Below, piece by piece: positions 8,156 to 15,657 of a DNA stretch of 42,872 nucleotides. Under the pieces are notes generated by a model. The model had not been told where the DNA came from, searched no databases, and saw only the letters and a list, made by a program, of their open reading frames with translations. Position 1 is the first letter of the stretch. Every line of letters starts with the position of its first letter. The stretch lies in assembly GCA_944390295.1 (NCBI GenBank), contig CALXPV010000005.1, positions 1-42,872 on the forward strand, in the 5' to 3' direction. The translations under genes were made by a program, and so were the position numbers. Source of the DNA: an uncultured Clostridia bacterium. GTDB taxonomy: Bacteria; Bacillota; Clostridia; TANB77; CAG-508.

Positions 8156-10011
8156 CTTATGCTCCAATTCTTAATCATTCTTACTATATTATCTGTATCT
8201 AATCCATATCTTTTTTCTATTTCGTAAACTGCCCCTTGTTTTACAAATTGATCTGGATATCCCATTACTTCTATTTGGTTTTTCATTTTATTTTTATTTA
8301 ACATCTCGATTACCGTCGTTCCAAGTCCACCCTCTAAAATATTATCTTCTAATGTTATTATTTTAGCATCTCCTATCCATTTTTTGATATTTTCCTCATC
8401 AAAAGGTTTTAAAAATCTTGCATTAATAACTCCTACATCAAAATTTTCTTTTTGCAACATGTTTGCAACTTCATATGCTCTTTCAACCATTTTTCCTATT
8501 GCTATAACATAAAATTCTTTTCCTGTTTTTATAAGTTCTGCTCTTCCAAATTCTATTTTTGGATTTGCTTTAAATTTTGTTTTACCTTCTCCACCTCTTG
8601 GGTATCTAATATATATCGGTCCATTGTATTTTATTGCAAATTCTAGCATATCTTCTAATTCCTTAAAATCTTTTGGAGCCATTATTGCTAAATTTGGAAT
8701 AATATTAAAAAATGACAAATCTAATATTCCTTGATGTGTTTCACCATCTGCTCCTACTATTCCCGCTCTATCTGCACATAAAACTACATGTAAATTTTGC
8801 ATACAAATATCATGTATTACTTGGTCATATGCTCTTTGAAAAAAAGATGAATATATTGGCACTACTGGTATTAATCCATCAGTCGCCATTCCTCCTGCCA
8901 TACATACTGCATGACCTTCTGCTATTCCTACATCAAAAAATCTATCTGGATATTCTTTTGCAAATTTAGTAAGACCTGTTCCATCTTTCATAGATGCTGT
9001 TATTGCTACAATATTTTTATTGTTTTTAGCAAGGTCTACTAATTTATCTCCAAATATTTTCGAATAATCCGTCTTTTTTTCTGCTTTTGTTTTACCTGTT
9101 TTTAAATCCATTGGTCCTGTTGCATGATATTTATCTGGATTTTCTTCTGCTATTTTATATCCTTTTCCTTTTTTAGTAACCACATGTATAAGTTTAGGAC
9201 CATCTATCTTTTTAGCTATATTTAATATATTCTCTAGTTTTTCTATATTATGCCCATCAACTGGTCCTAAATATGTATATCCCATATCTTCAAAAAGCAT
9301 ATTTGAAATAAATAGCTTTTTTATACTATATTTTGCATCTTGAACAACTTTTACTAATTTCTCACCTATGAAAGGAATTTTTAAAGTTATTCTTTTAATT
9401 AAATTATTTGATTTTTTATAAAATTTTCTACTTCTTACTTTTGCTAAGAAATTTGAAATTCCTCCTACATTCTTAGAAATACTCATTTCATTATCATTTA
9501 ATATTATTATTATATTTGTTTTAGCACTTCCCGCATCATTTAGAGCTTCTAGGGCCATCCCCCCTGTCAAAGCACCATCACCTATTATGGCTATTACTTC
9601 ATTTTTTTCTTTTTTTATATCTCTTGCCCTTGCCATTCCAATAGCAGCAGATATAGATGTACTACTATGTCCCACATTAAAAGTATCATATTCTGACTCA
9701 CTTCTTTTTGGAAAACCAGAAATACCATCCAATGTTCTTAATGTTGGCATTTTATCTTTTCTTCCAGTTAAAATCTTATGTACATATGTCTGATGACCAA
9801 CATCCCAAACAATCTTATCTTCCGGAGTATTGTATACACTATGTATAGCTATAGTAAGCTCTACTGCTCCTAAATTTGAGGCAAGATGTCCACCATTATT
9901 TGAAACAATTTTTAAAATATATTCTCTAATTTCTTTTGCTAATTCTTCTTTTTCTTTTAAAGTTAATTTTTTTAAATCTTTTGGATAATTTACTTTATTA
10001 AGTATACTCAT
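8152..10011 (-). CDS. dxs: 1-deoxy-D-xylulose-5-phosphate synthase
   Basis: A thiamine-diphosphate enzyme that condenses pyruvate and glyceraldehyde 3-phosphate, the first step of the MEP isoprenoid pathway. At 619 residues it is full length. GHQTYVHKILTGR, the ThDP/Mg motif GDGALTGGMALEALNDAG, the transketolase pyrimidine-binding part with MKDGTGL and GIAEGHAVCMAGG, and DRAGIVGADGETHQG are intact. The ATG start has AAAGGA upstream. It is coupled to ylmH by a 4-bp stop/start overlap. uppS, further along in this window, uses isoprenoid products derived from this pathway. Confidence 0.97.
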   Translation of the reverse strand: MSILNKVNYPKDLKKLTLKEKEELAKEIREYILKIVSNNGGHLASNLGAVELTIAIHSVYNTPEDKIVWDVGHQTYVHKILTGRKDKMPTLRTLDGISGFPKRSESEYDTFNVGHSSTSISAAIGMARARDIKKEKNEVIAIIGDGALTGGMALEALNDAGSAKTNIIIILNDNEMSISKNVGGISNFLAKVRSRKFYKKSNNLIKRITLKIPFIGEKLVKVVQDAKYSIKKLFISNMLFEDMGYTYLGPVDGHNIEKLENILNIAKKIDGPKLIHVVTKKGKGYKIAEENPDKYHATGPMDLKTGKTKAEKKTDYSKIFGDKLVDLAKNNKNIVAITASMKDGTGLTKFAKEYPDRFFDVGIAEGHAVCMAGGMATDGLIPVVPIYSSFFQRAYDQVIHDICMQNLHVVLCADRAGIVGADGETHQGILDLSFFNIIPNLAIMAPKDFKELEDMLEFAIKYNGPIYIRYPRGGEGKTKFKANPKIEFGRAELIKTGKEFYVIAIGKMVERAYEVANMLQKENFDVGVINARFLKPFDEENIKKWIGDAKIITLEDNILEGGLGTTVIEMLNKNKMKNQIEVMGYPDQFVKQGAVYEIEKRYGLDTDNIVRMIKNWSIR

Positions 10012-10037
10012 ATTAACGTCCTTTCTTAAATTACTAT

Positions 10038-10679
10038 TTAAAATAGTAATAATATACTGCTTGCAACTATTGGTACTGTTATATTATCTGTTCCTTTTAT
10101 AGATACAGCTTCTAGTATAGTTACAATGATACTAGCTAATAATAATTTTAATATTGGTATGTTAAAATTATATGCATAATTGGTAATTATATATATTACA
10201 AAAGCTATTATAAACATTGTAATTGATCCTGCTATACTTTTTGTTGTATTACCAACTTTGTATTTTTTACTTTTAATACGTTCTCCTAAAACACATGCTA
10301 GTCCATCTCCATACCCCATAATTAAAACTCCTGGTAATCCAAGTTGTGGATTTTTGCAAATACCAAAGGAAATTATTACAAGTATTAATAATGCTATTGC
10401 ATAATAAATTGTTCCAAAACCATCATTTGTTTCTCTTTCCATTGTTCCTAGTAATTTTGTTTTATATGAAATTGTATTTATTATTATAAAACAAGCAGGT
10501 ACTATAGATGCATATATTACATTATCAAAAAATGCCATTGCAATAAACCACCAATTACATAGTGCTATATGTATAAATTTTCTACTTGCCTCTTTTCCAA
10601 GCTTTTCAAAAACTTTTCCAAAAGCAATTACCAAAAATATAAATAAAAAAGATACTATAATTCCTAATATATTATTCAC
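10038..10679 (-). CDS. CTP-dependent lipid/phytol kinase-like membrane protein
   Basis: About 213 residues with six or seven hydrophobic segments. EASRKFIHIALCNWW near the N-terminus and GYGDGLACVLGERIKSKKYKVGNTTKSIAGS match the SEC59/DGK1/VTE5 (phytol or dolichol kinase) family, which is related to CDP-diglyceride synthetases. The likely start is GTG at 10679, which has GGAG 7 nt upstream. A frame extending 13 codons further lacks such a site. It lies 26 bp upstream of dxs in the same direction, so an isoprenoid-alcohol or diacylglycerol substrate is plausible but unproven. Confidence 0.8.
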   Translation of the reverse strand: MNNILGIIVSFLFIFLVIAFGKVFEKLGKEASRKFIHIALCNWWFIAMAFFDNVIYASIVPACFIIINTISYKTKLLGTMERETNDGFGTIYYAIALLILVIISFGICKNPQLGLPGVLIMGYGDGLACVLGERIKSKKYKVGNTTKSIAGSITMFIIAFVIYIITNYAYNFNIPILKLLLASIIVTILEAVSIKGTDNITVPIVASSILLLF

Positions 10680-10758
10680 ATCAATTCTCCTTATAATTAA
10701 CTTTTCATATGATAGCATATATTTCTATAAATTTCCACATAATTAGACAATGATTTTC

Positions 10759-10787
10759 TTTACAAACTTTTTTCCTTCTTATATAAT
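10759..10787 (+). promoter_or_regulatory. Promoter of the tsaE-tsaB-rimI operon
   Basis: TTTACA (10759-10764) and a perfect TATAAT (10782-10787) are spaced by exactly 17 bp, 60 bp upstream of the tsaE ATG. Confidence 0.7.
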
Positions 10788-10847
10788 AAGTAAAGATTAG
10801 ATATCAAATTTTATTAGAGCTATTTTCTCGCTCAAATGGAGGTTTTA

Positions 10848-11295
10848 ATGATAAATTTTATTTCTCATTCAGAAGAAGAAACTAAATCTTTAGCAAAAAA
10901 AATAGCCCAAAGCTTAATACCTGGAGATATAATCATTTTAACACGGTGAACTTGGCTCTGGTAAAACAAAATTTACTGAAGGTTTTTTAAGTTATTTTAA
11001 TTTAGAAAATGAACTTTCTAGCCCAACATTTAATATTGTTAACGAATATGATACACCAAATTTTCCAATTTATCATTTTGATGTATATAGATTAGAAGAT
11101 ATTGATGAATTTTATGCTATTGGTGGCGAAGAATATTTTTCTTCTGGTATTTGTATTATTGAATGGGGTGAAAAAATTGAAGAAGCTTTACCTTCTTCAT
11201 ATTTAAAAATATCATTTTCTAGAAATTATGAAGATGACTCTATTAGAAATATAAGAATTGAAAACTTTGGTAATTTTCCATGTATAAATATTTAA
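10848..11295 (+). CDS. tsaE: TsaE, t6A-synthesis ATPase, with a +1 frameshift at CGG
   Basis: TsaE is the ATPase that works with TsaB and TsaD to make N6-threonylcarbamoyl-adenosine (t6A) on tRNAs reading ANN codons. It starts at the ATG at 10848 with GGAGG upstream. The first 32 codons (to ILT) run into CGG TGA at 10944-10949. Skipping one base continues as GELGSGKTKFTEGF, SSPTFNIVNEY, HFDVYRL and IEWGEKI, all TsaE hallmarks, to a TAA ending at 11295. The joined product is 148 residues, the normal length. The break lies inside the Walker A motif, and the residue restored by skipping C10944 is its first glycine. The rest of the gene shows no decay, so it is either recoded or carries one sequencing insertion. 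tsaB follows 12 bp later. Confidence 0.88.
10938..10949 (+). other. Putative +1 recoding site TTA-ACA-CGG-TGA in tsaE
   Basis: The zero frame reads TTA ACA CGG TGA and stops. Omitting C10944 gives ACA GGT GAA and restores the TsaE frame. The stop codon directly after CGG recalls the layout of the prfB frameshift, but neither the slippery CTT nor a close upstream Shine-Dalgarno-like stimulator is present. Confidence 0.55.
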
Positions 11296-11307
11296 GGAAG
11301 TGAAAAA

Positions 11308-12003
11308 ATGAAAATATTAAGTATAGATACGTCTAGTAATATTTGTAGCGTTTCTATTCTAGAAAATAACAATATTATTTATAACAAAGAATTAAAAAAT
11401 ACTTTAACACATTCTGAAAAACTTATGCCTATGATTGAAGAAGCCTTTAAAGATATTGATTTTAATATCTCAGATATAGATTTATTTGTATGTTCAAAAG
11501 GCCCTGGATCTTTTACAGGAATACGAATTGGTGTTGCAACAATTCATGCTTTTTGTGACTATTATAATAAACCTGGTATTGGCATTTCTTCGTTAGAGGG
11601 CTTAGCTTACAACATTTTTCCAGAGAATTTAGTTTGTACAATGATTGATGCCAAAAATGACAATGTTTATTCAGCTTTATTTAAATGTAATAATGATCAT
11701 TATGAATTATTAGGTTCTTATAAATCTGGTAACATTTCTGATATTCTAGAAGACTTGTCAAATTATAAAAATGAAAAAATTCATTTTATAGGCTCTGGCG
11801 CTATAGTTAATAAAGATAAGATTCAGAAATCTTTTGAAAATGCCGTTTTTTATAATAATGATAAAAATGATTCAAATTCTATTTCACTTGCAACATCTGC
11901 TTTATATAAGTATAACAATAATATAGATGATGTTTCTTTATCCCCTTTATATCTAAAGAAATCTAGTGCAGAAATAGAGTTAGAAAAAAAGAAAAAAAAT
12001 TAA
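11308..12003 (+). CDS. tsaB: tRNA threonylcarbamoyladenosine biosynthesis protein TsaB
   Basis: The non-catalytic ASKHA-fold partner of TsaD in t6A synthesis. It is 231 residues, complete, and begins ILSIDTSSNICSVSILENN. It has the family's GPGSFTGIRIGVATIHAF segment and LEGLAYN, and MIDAKNDNVYSALF in the second half. The start is an ATG with AAGGAAG upstream. It lies 12 bp after tsaE, and rimI begins 13 bp later, giving the widespread tsaE-tsaB-rimI order. The tail is lysine rich (ELEKKKKN). Confidence 0.95.
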   Translation: MKILSIDTSSNICSVSILENNNIIYNKELKNTLTHSEKLMPMIEEAFKDIDFNISDIDLFVCSKGPGSFTGIRIGVATIHAFCDYYNKPGIGISSLEGLAYNIFPENLVCTMIDAKNDNVYSALFKCNNDHYELLGSYKSGNISDILEDLSNYKNEKIHFIGSGAIVNKDKIQKSFENAVFYNNDKNDSNSISLATSALYKYNNNIDDVSLSPLYLKKSSAEIELEKKKKN

Positions 12004-12016
12004 AAGGATAATTATT

Positions 12017-12457
12017 ATGAATTTAGAAATATATAATATGACAATATTAGATTTAAATTCTATAAAAGAGACCTTATCCAGTGATTTTGACGATTTTTGG
12101 TCATATTCTATATTACAAAGTGAATTAGAAAATCTTAATTCTGAATATTTTGTTGCAAAAATAGATAATGAAATTGTAGGTTTTGCTGGAATTTGGAAAT
12201 CTATAGATGATGTACATATTACAGATATTGTTGTAAAAAAATCACATAGAAAAATGCATATTGGCTCTACCCTATTACAAAAATTAATAGATACCGCCCA
12301 ATATCAAAACTTTAAATCGATTACTTTAGAGGTAAATGAAAATAATTTACCTGCAATAAATTTATATTCTAAATTTTTGTTCAAAAAATTGGGTATAAGG
12401 AAAAAATATTATAACAATAAAGATAATGCAATTATTATGACAAAATTTTTTGAATAA
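12017..12457 (+). CDS. rimI: Ribosomal-protein-S18-alanine N-acetyltransferase-like GNAT
   Basis: A 146-residue GNAT acetyltransferase. The acetyl-CoA loop is in VVKKSHRKMHIGSTLLQKLI (R-x-x-x-x-G-S), followed by LEVNENNLPAINLYSKFLFKKLGIRKKYY, typical of RimI. The pyrophosphate-loop glycine pattern is slightly degenerate (HRKMHIGS where QGxG is usual). Its role in acetylating S18 or other protein N-termini is inferred from family and the tsaB neighbourhood. AAGGAT precedes the ATG and overlaps the tsaB stop region. Confidence 0.9.
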   Translation: MNLEIYNMTILDLNSIKETLSSDFDDFWSYSILQSELENLNSEYFVAKIDNEIVGFAGIWKSIDDVHITDIVVKKSHRKMHIGSTLLQKLIDTAQYQNFKSITLEVNENNLPAINLYSKFLFKKLGIRKKYYNNKDNAIIMTKFFE

Positions 12458-12483
12458 CTATACTTAAGAAAGAAGGAAAACAA

Positions 12484-14862
12484 ATGAAAAAAAATGAATT
12501 AAGTTACAAAGATCTAAAAGTAAGATGTAATCCAAATATTTTTGAATTTGAAACAACTGAAGAACTTGAACCAATCACTTCCGGAATTGGTCAAGAACGT
12601 GGTATAAAAGCTTTAGAATTTGGTCTTAATGTTAATGTAAAAGGTTATAACTTATATTTGGAAGGTCCAAGTGGTGTTGGCAAAACCATGTATACAAAAA
12701 ACTATTTGGATACAATTGCAAAAAAGAAAAAAGTTCCGAATGATTGGTGCTATATATATAATTTTGACAGACCAAATGAACCAATTGCTATTTCTCTTCC
12801 TGCTGGTCAAGGAAAAGAATTTAAGCATACAATGGATAATTTTATAAAAGATATTAAAAGAGATATTAAAAATACTTTTAATAATGATGATTTTGAAAAA
12901 GAAAAAACCTTAATAAGACAAGAATTTGAAGAAAAAAGAAATGTTTTAATGGATAATTTAAATAAAAAAGCTATGGAATATGGTTTTTTTGTAAAAAGCG
13001 CTCAAAATGGTATTTATATGATGCCAGTTATTGATGGAAAAACTATTGAAGAAGAAGAATTTGATAAATTAGATGATGAAGTAAAAAAAGAATTTGAAGA
13101 TAAGTCAGGAATTGTACAACAACAAATAATAGAAGCTATTAGCGAAATTAAAGCGATTGAACGTGAAGCTGATAAAAAAATTGAAGACTGGCAATCTAAC
13201 ATTGCCCTACTTACTATAAATGTTCATATAAATAGTATAAAATCTAAATTTAAAAGAAATAAAAAAATCACTAAGTTTTTAAATGATATAAAAGCTGATA
13301 TTTTAAAAAATATTTCTGCTTTTACTGCTGAAAATTCTAATAATGCACCACAAAGTGGTCCAAAGATGGATCCTCCTGCTCCATGGCTAAATTATAGAGT
13401 TAATTTATTTATAGATAATAGTAATTTAGAAGGTGCTCCTGTAATTATGGATTCTAACACCTCATACCCTAACCTATTTGGAAAACTTGAATATGAAAAT
13501 TATTTTGGAGCATTAAAAACAGATCATACTATGTTAAAACCTGGTCTACTTCATATGGCTAATGGTGGATATATCATATTCCAAGCAGATGACATTATTC
13601 AAAATAGCTTATGTTATGAATCTTTGAAAAAAGCTTTAAAAGTAAAAGAACTAAATATTGAAAATGCTTCTGAACAACATTCATCTATGGTTATGATTTC
13701 TTTAAAACCAGAACCTATTCCATTAGATGTTAAAGTTATAATTATTGGAAATAGCAATATATATCATACCCTACTTGCTATAGATAATGATTTTAGAAAA
13801 CTATTTAAAATAAAAGTAGAATTTGAAGATGATGCGCCAAGAAATTCTGAAAACATGAATAAACTAGCAAGATTTGCACATGGTTTTTGTGCAAAAGAAG
13901 GTCTTCCTCAACTTGATAGATCTGGTGTTGCAAGTTTAGTAGATTATGCAACTGTTCTTGCAAATGATAAAGAAAAAATTTCTACTAAGTTTAATGATTT
14001 AGCAGAAATCCTTGGAGAAGCTGCAACTTGGGCAAAACTTAGCCGTTCAAAAGTAATTACAGATAAATTTATAAAGAAAGCTTTAAAAGAAAGAATTGAA
14101 CGTGTAAAAAAATATGATGCACAATATTTAGAAATGATAAAGGAAAACACTTTACTAATAGATACAACTGGATATAAGATTGGTCAAATTAATGGTCTTA
14201 CAGTTTTAACCATTGGAGATTACTCATTTGGAAAACCAGCCAAAATAACAACTAATACCTATTCAGGAAAACAAGGAGTTGTAAATATAGAACGTGAAGT
14301 TGATTTATCTGGCTCATCTCATTCTAAAGGTGTTTTAATTTTAACAGGATATATAGGTCAAAAATTTGCACAAGACTTCCCTCTTTGTTTAACAGCAAGT
14401 ATTTGTTTTGAACAACTTTATAATGGAGTTGATGGTGATAGTGCTTCTAGTACTGAATTATATGCTTTACTTTCTAGTCTAGCAGAAATTCCTATAAATC
14501 AGTCTATCGCAGTTACAGGTTCTGTTAATCAAAAAGGTGAAATCCAACCAATTGGCGGAGTAAATGAAAAAATTGAAGGATTTTTCCAAATTTGTAAAGA
14601 CAGAGGTTTAGATGGCTCTCATGGAGTTATTATTCCTATACAAAACGTTAGAAATTTACATCTAGATGATGAAGTTGTAGAAGCTGTAAAAAATAAATTG
14701 TTCCACATCTACACAGTATCTACTATTGATGAGGGAATTGAAATTTTAACTGGAGTCCCTGCTGGAACTAAAGATAAAAATGGAAAATTCCCTTCTGGTA
14801 CTATAAATTATTTAGTTTATGAAAAATTAAAAAAATATTCTGAATTAGAAAATAAGAAATAG
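12484..14862 (+). CDS. Lon-family AAA+ protease (LonB/LonC-like, internal AAA insert)
   Basis: A 792-residue ATP-dependent serine protease-like protein of the COG1067 type. The AAA part has Walker A GPSGVGKT (61-68), then a long charged, probably coiled-coil insert (about 115-280) and a second conserved part (HMANGGYIIFQADDI). The C-terminal Lon protease domain holds Ser653 in GDSASSTE and Lys696 in GVNEKIEG, a Ser-Lys spacing of 43 as in classical Lon. It lacks the N-terminal LAN domain. AAGAAGG precedes the ATG, 26 bp after rimI. It probably degrades misfolded or specific regulatory proteins in the cytosol; no transmembrane segment is evident. Confidence 0.92.
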   Translation: MKKNELSYKDLKVRCNPNIFEFETTEELEPITSGIGQERGIKALEFGLNVNVKGYNLYLEGPSGVGKTMYTKNYLDTIAKKKKVPNDWCYIYNFDRPNEPIAISLPAGQGKEFKHTMDNFIKDIKRDIKNTFNNDDFEKEKTLIRQEFEEKRNVLMDNLNKKAMEYGFFVKSAQNGIYMMPVIDGKTIEEEEFDKLDDEVKKEFEDKSGIVQQQIIEAISEIKAIEREADKKIEDWQSNIALLTINVHINSIKSKFKRNKKITKFLNDIKADILKNISAFTAENSNNAPQSGPKMDPPAPWLNYRVNLFIDNSNLEGAPVIMDSNTSYPNLFGKLEYENYFGALKTDHTMLKPGLLHMANGGYIIFQADDIIQNSLCYESLKKALKVKELNIENASEQHSSMVMISLKPEPIPLDVKVIIIGNSNIYHTLLAIDNDFRKLFKIKVEFEDDAPRNSENMNKLARFAHGFCAKEGLPQLDRSGVASLVDYATVLANDKEKISTKFNDLAEILGEAATWAKLSRSKVITDKFIKKALKERIERVKKYDAQYLEMIKENTLLIDTTGYKIGQINGLTVLTIGDYSFGKPAKITTNTYSGKQGVVNIEREVDLSGSSHSKGVLILTGYIGQKFAQDFPLCLTASICFEQLYNGVDGDSASSTELYALLSSLAEIPINQSIAVTGSVNQKGEIQPIGGVNEKIEGFFQICKDRGLDGSHGVIIPIQNVRNLHLDDEVVEAVKNKLFHIYTVSTIDEGIEILTGVPAGTKDKNGKFPSGTINYLVYEKLKKYSELENKK

Positions 14863-14870
14863 AACAAGAA

Positions 14871-14900
14871 AAGTGGCTACACTACCCAACTAGTCACTTT
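14871..14900 (+). terminator. Weak stem-loop after the Lon-like gene
   Basis: AAGTGGCTA pairs with TAGTCACTT (one G-U pair) across an 11-base loop. It is followed by TATAATAAATAAAA rather than a continuous U-tract, so termination would be partial. Confidence 0.4.
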
Positions 14901-14927
14901 ATAATAAATAAAAAGAGATGTTTTTAT

Positions 14928-15080
14928 ATGGGTTATACTATCCCAACACCTACTAGCTCAGAAGTACTTACAAATGTAGGTGGTATTATTCAATCTTTAA
15001 CACAAATAATTTGTGGTTTTTTAGCTTTTATTATCATTGTTGTTACTATTTGTAATTATATAAGACGTAAAATAAGCTAA
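14928..15080 (+). CDS. Small single-pass membrane peptide (50 aa)
   Basis: A 50-residue frame beginning MGYTIPTPTSSEVL. One strong membrane segment (about residues 20-42, IIQSLTQIICGFLAFIIIVVTIC) precedes a basic end NYIRRKIS, so it should insert with the C-terminus in the cytosol. The upstream site is weak (AAAAGAGATG). It lies 65 bp after the Lon-like gene and 55 bp before a strong terminator, which fits a real last gene of the transcript. Function unknown. It has no known toxin signature that I recognise. Confidence 0.55.
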   Translation: MGYTIPTPTSSEVLTNVGGIIQSLTQIICGFLAFIIIVVTICNYIRRKIS

Positions 15081-15135
15081 AAAAAGAAAATTTATCAGCG
15101 GTACTAAAATATAATTTTGAAAACCAATAACTATT

Positions 15136-15163
15136 AAAGCACTTCATTTCGAAGTGCTTTTTT
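15136..15163. terminator. Bidirectional intrinsic terminator
   Basis: AAAGCACTTC-ATTTC-GAAGTGCTTT forms a perfect 10-bp stem ending in TTTTTT on the plus strand. It separates the plus-strand tsaE-lon operon from the convergent minus-strand genes. Confidence 0.88.
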
Positions 15164-15171
15164 GTATTCTA

Positions 15172-15657
15172 TTAATTACCATTTTTGTTCTTAAATAATT
15201 TATTTATAAATTTAATAATTTTTTGAATTATATTTTCTTTTGTCTTTAATATTGGTAAATTTTGAATTTCTTCTTTTGTCTTATTTTTTCTCTCATTTCG
15301 AGCTTTCTCTCTTTCTTTAAATATTTTGTCTGGATCGTATTTTTCTTTCATTTCTTGCATGTATTTTCTATCATTTTCTTCATAGATCTTTTCAAGCTCT
15401 TTCTTTTCTTCCTCATCTTCACATAGATATTCTAAATATAGAAGTGCAATTAAATTCCATGTTTCATCATTCAAATTTTGCTCTTCTATTGGTATATCCA
15501 AAGATAATTTTTTAGTAGTTTCCTTATCTTTTTCTTTTCTAAACATTTCTACTAATTCGTTTGGAATTTTCATTTTTTCTTTTTCTGGCAAAAGATCTAT
15601 AAAACTATCTATCTCTGCATATGCAATTCTTGTATTTTTAGATATCTCCATGTCCAT
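15172..15657 (-). CDS. Uncharacterised charged protein, partner of the HEAFH protein
   Basis: A 161-residue soluble protein, not recognised. It is very rich in Glu and Lys (EDEEEKKELEKIYEENDRKYMQEMKEKYDPDKIFKERE forms a likely long helix) and ends in a basic amphipathic tail (IIQKIIKFINKLFKNKNGN) that could touch a membrane. The start at 15657 has AGGA 7 nt upstream and overlaps the 3' end of the upstream gene by 20 bp; an ATG two codons later is also possible. The overlap suggests translational coupling and a functional link to the HEAFH protein. Confidence 0.75.
   Translation of the reverse strand: MDMEISKNTRIAYAEIDSFIDLLPEKEKMKIPNELVEMFRKEKDKETTKKLSLDIPIEEQNLNDETWNLIALLYLEYLCEDEEEKKELEKIYEENDRKYMQEMKEKYDPDKIFKEREKARNERKNKTKEEIQNLPILKTKENIIQKIIKFINKLFKNKNGN

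Noticed and set aside
9849-9851. CCG/CGG-looking triplets in other genes as possible in-frame CGG codons
   Set aside because: Each coding-strand CGG outside tsaE and polC was read in frame and falls across a codon boundary (for example ACG GAT, TCG GAA, GGC GGA, CCG GAA).
10848-11295. tsaE as a decayed pseudogene
   Set aside because: Only one base is out of place, all motifs on both sides are intact, the operon continues, and the gene is normally essential.
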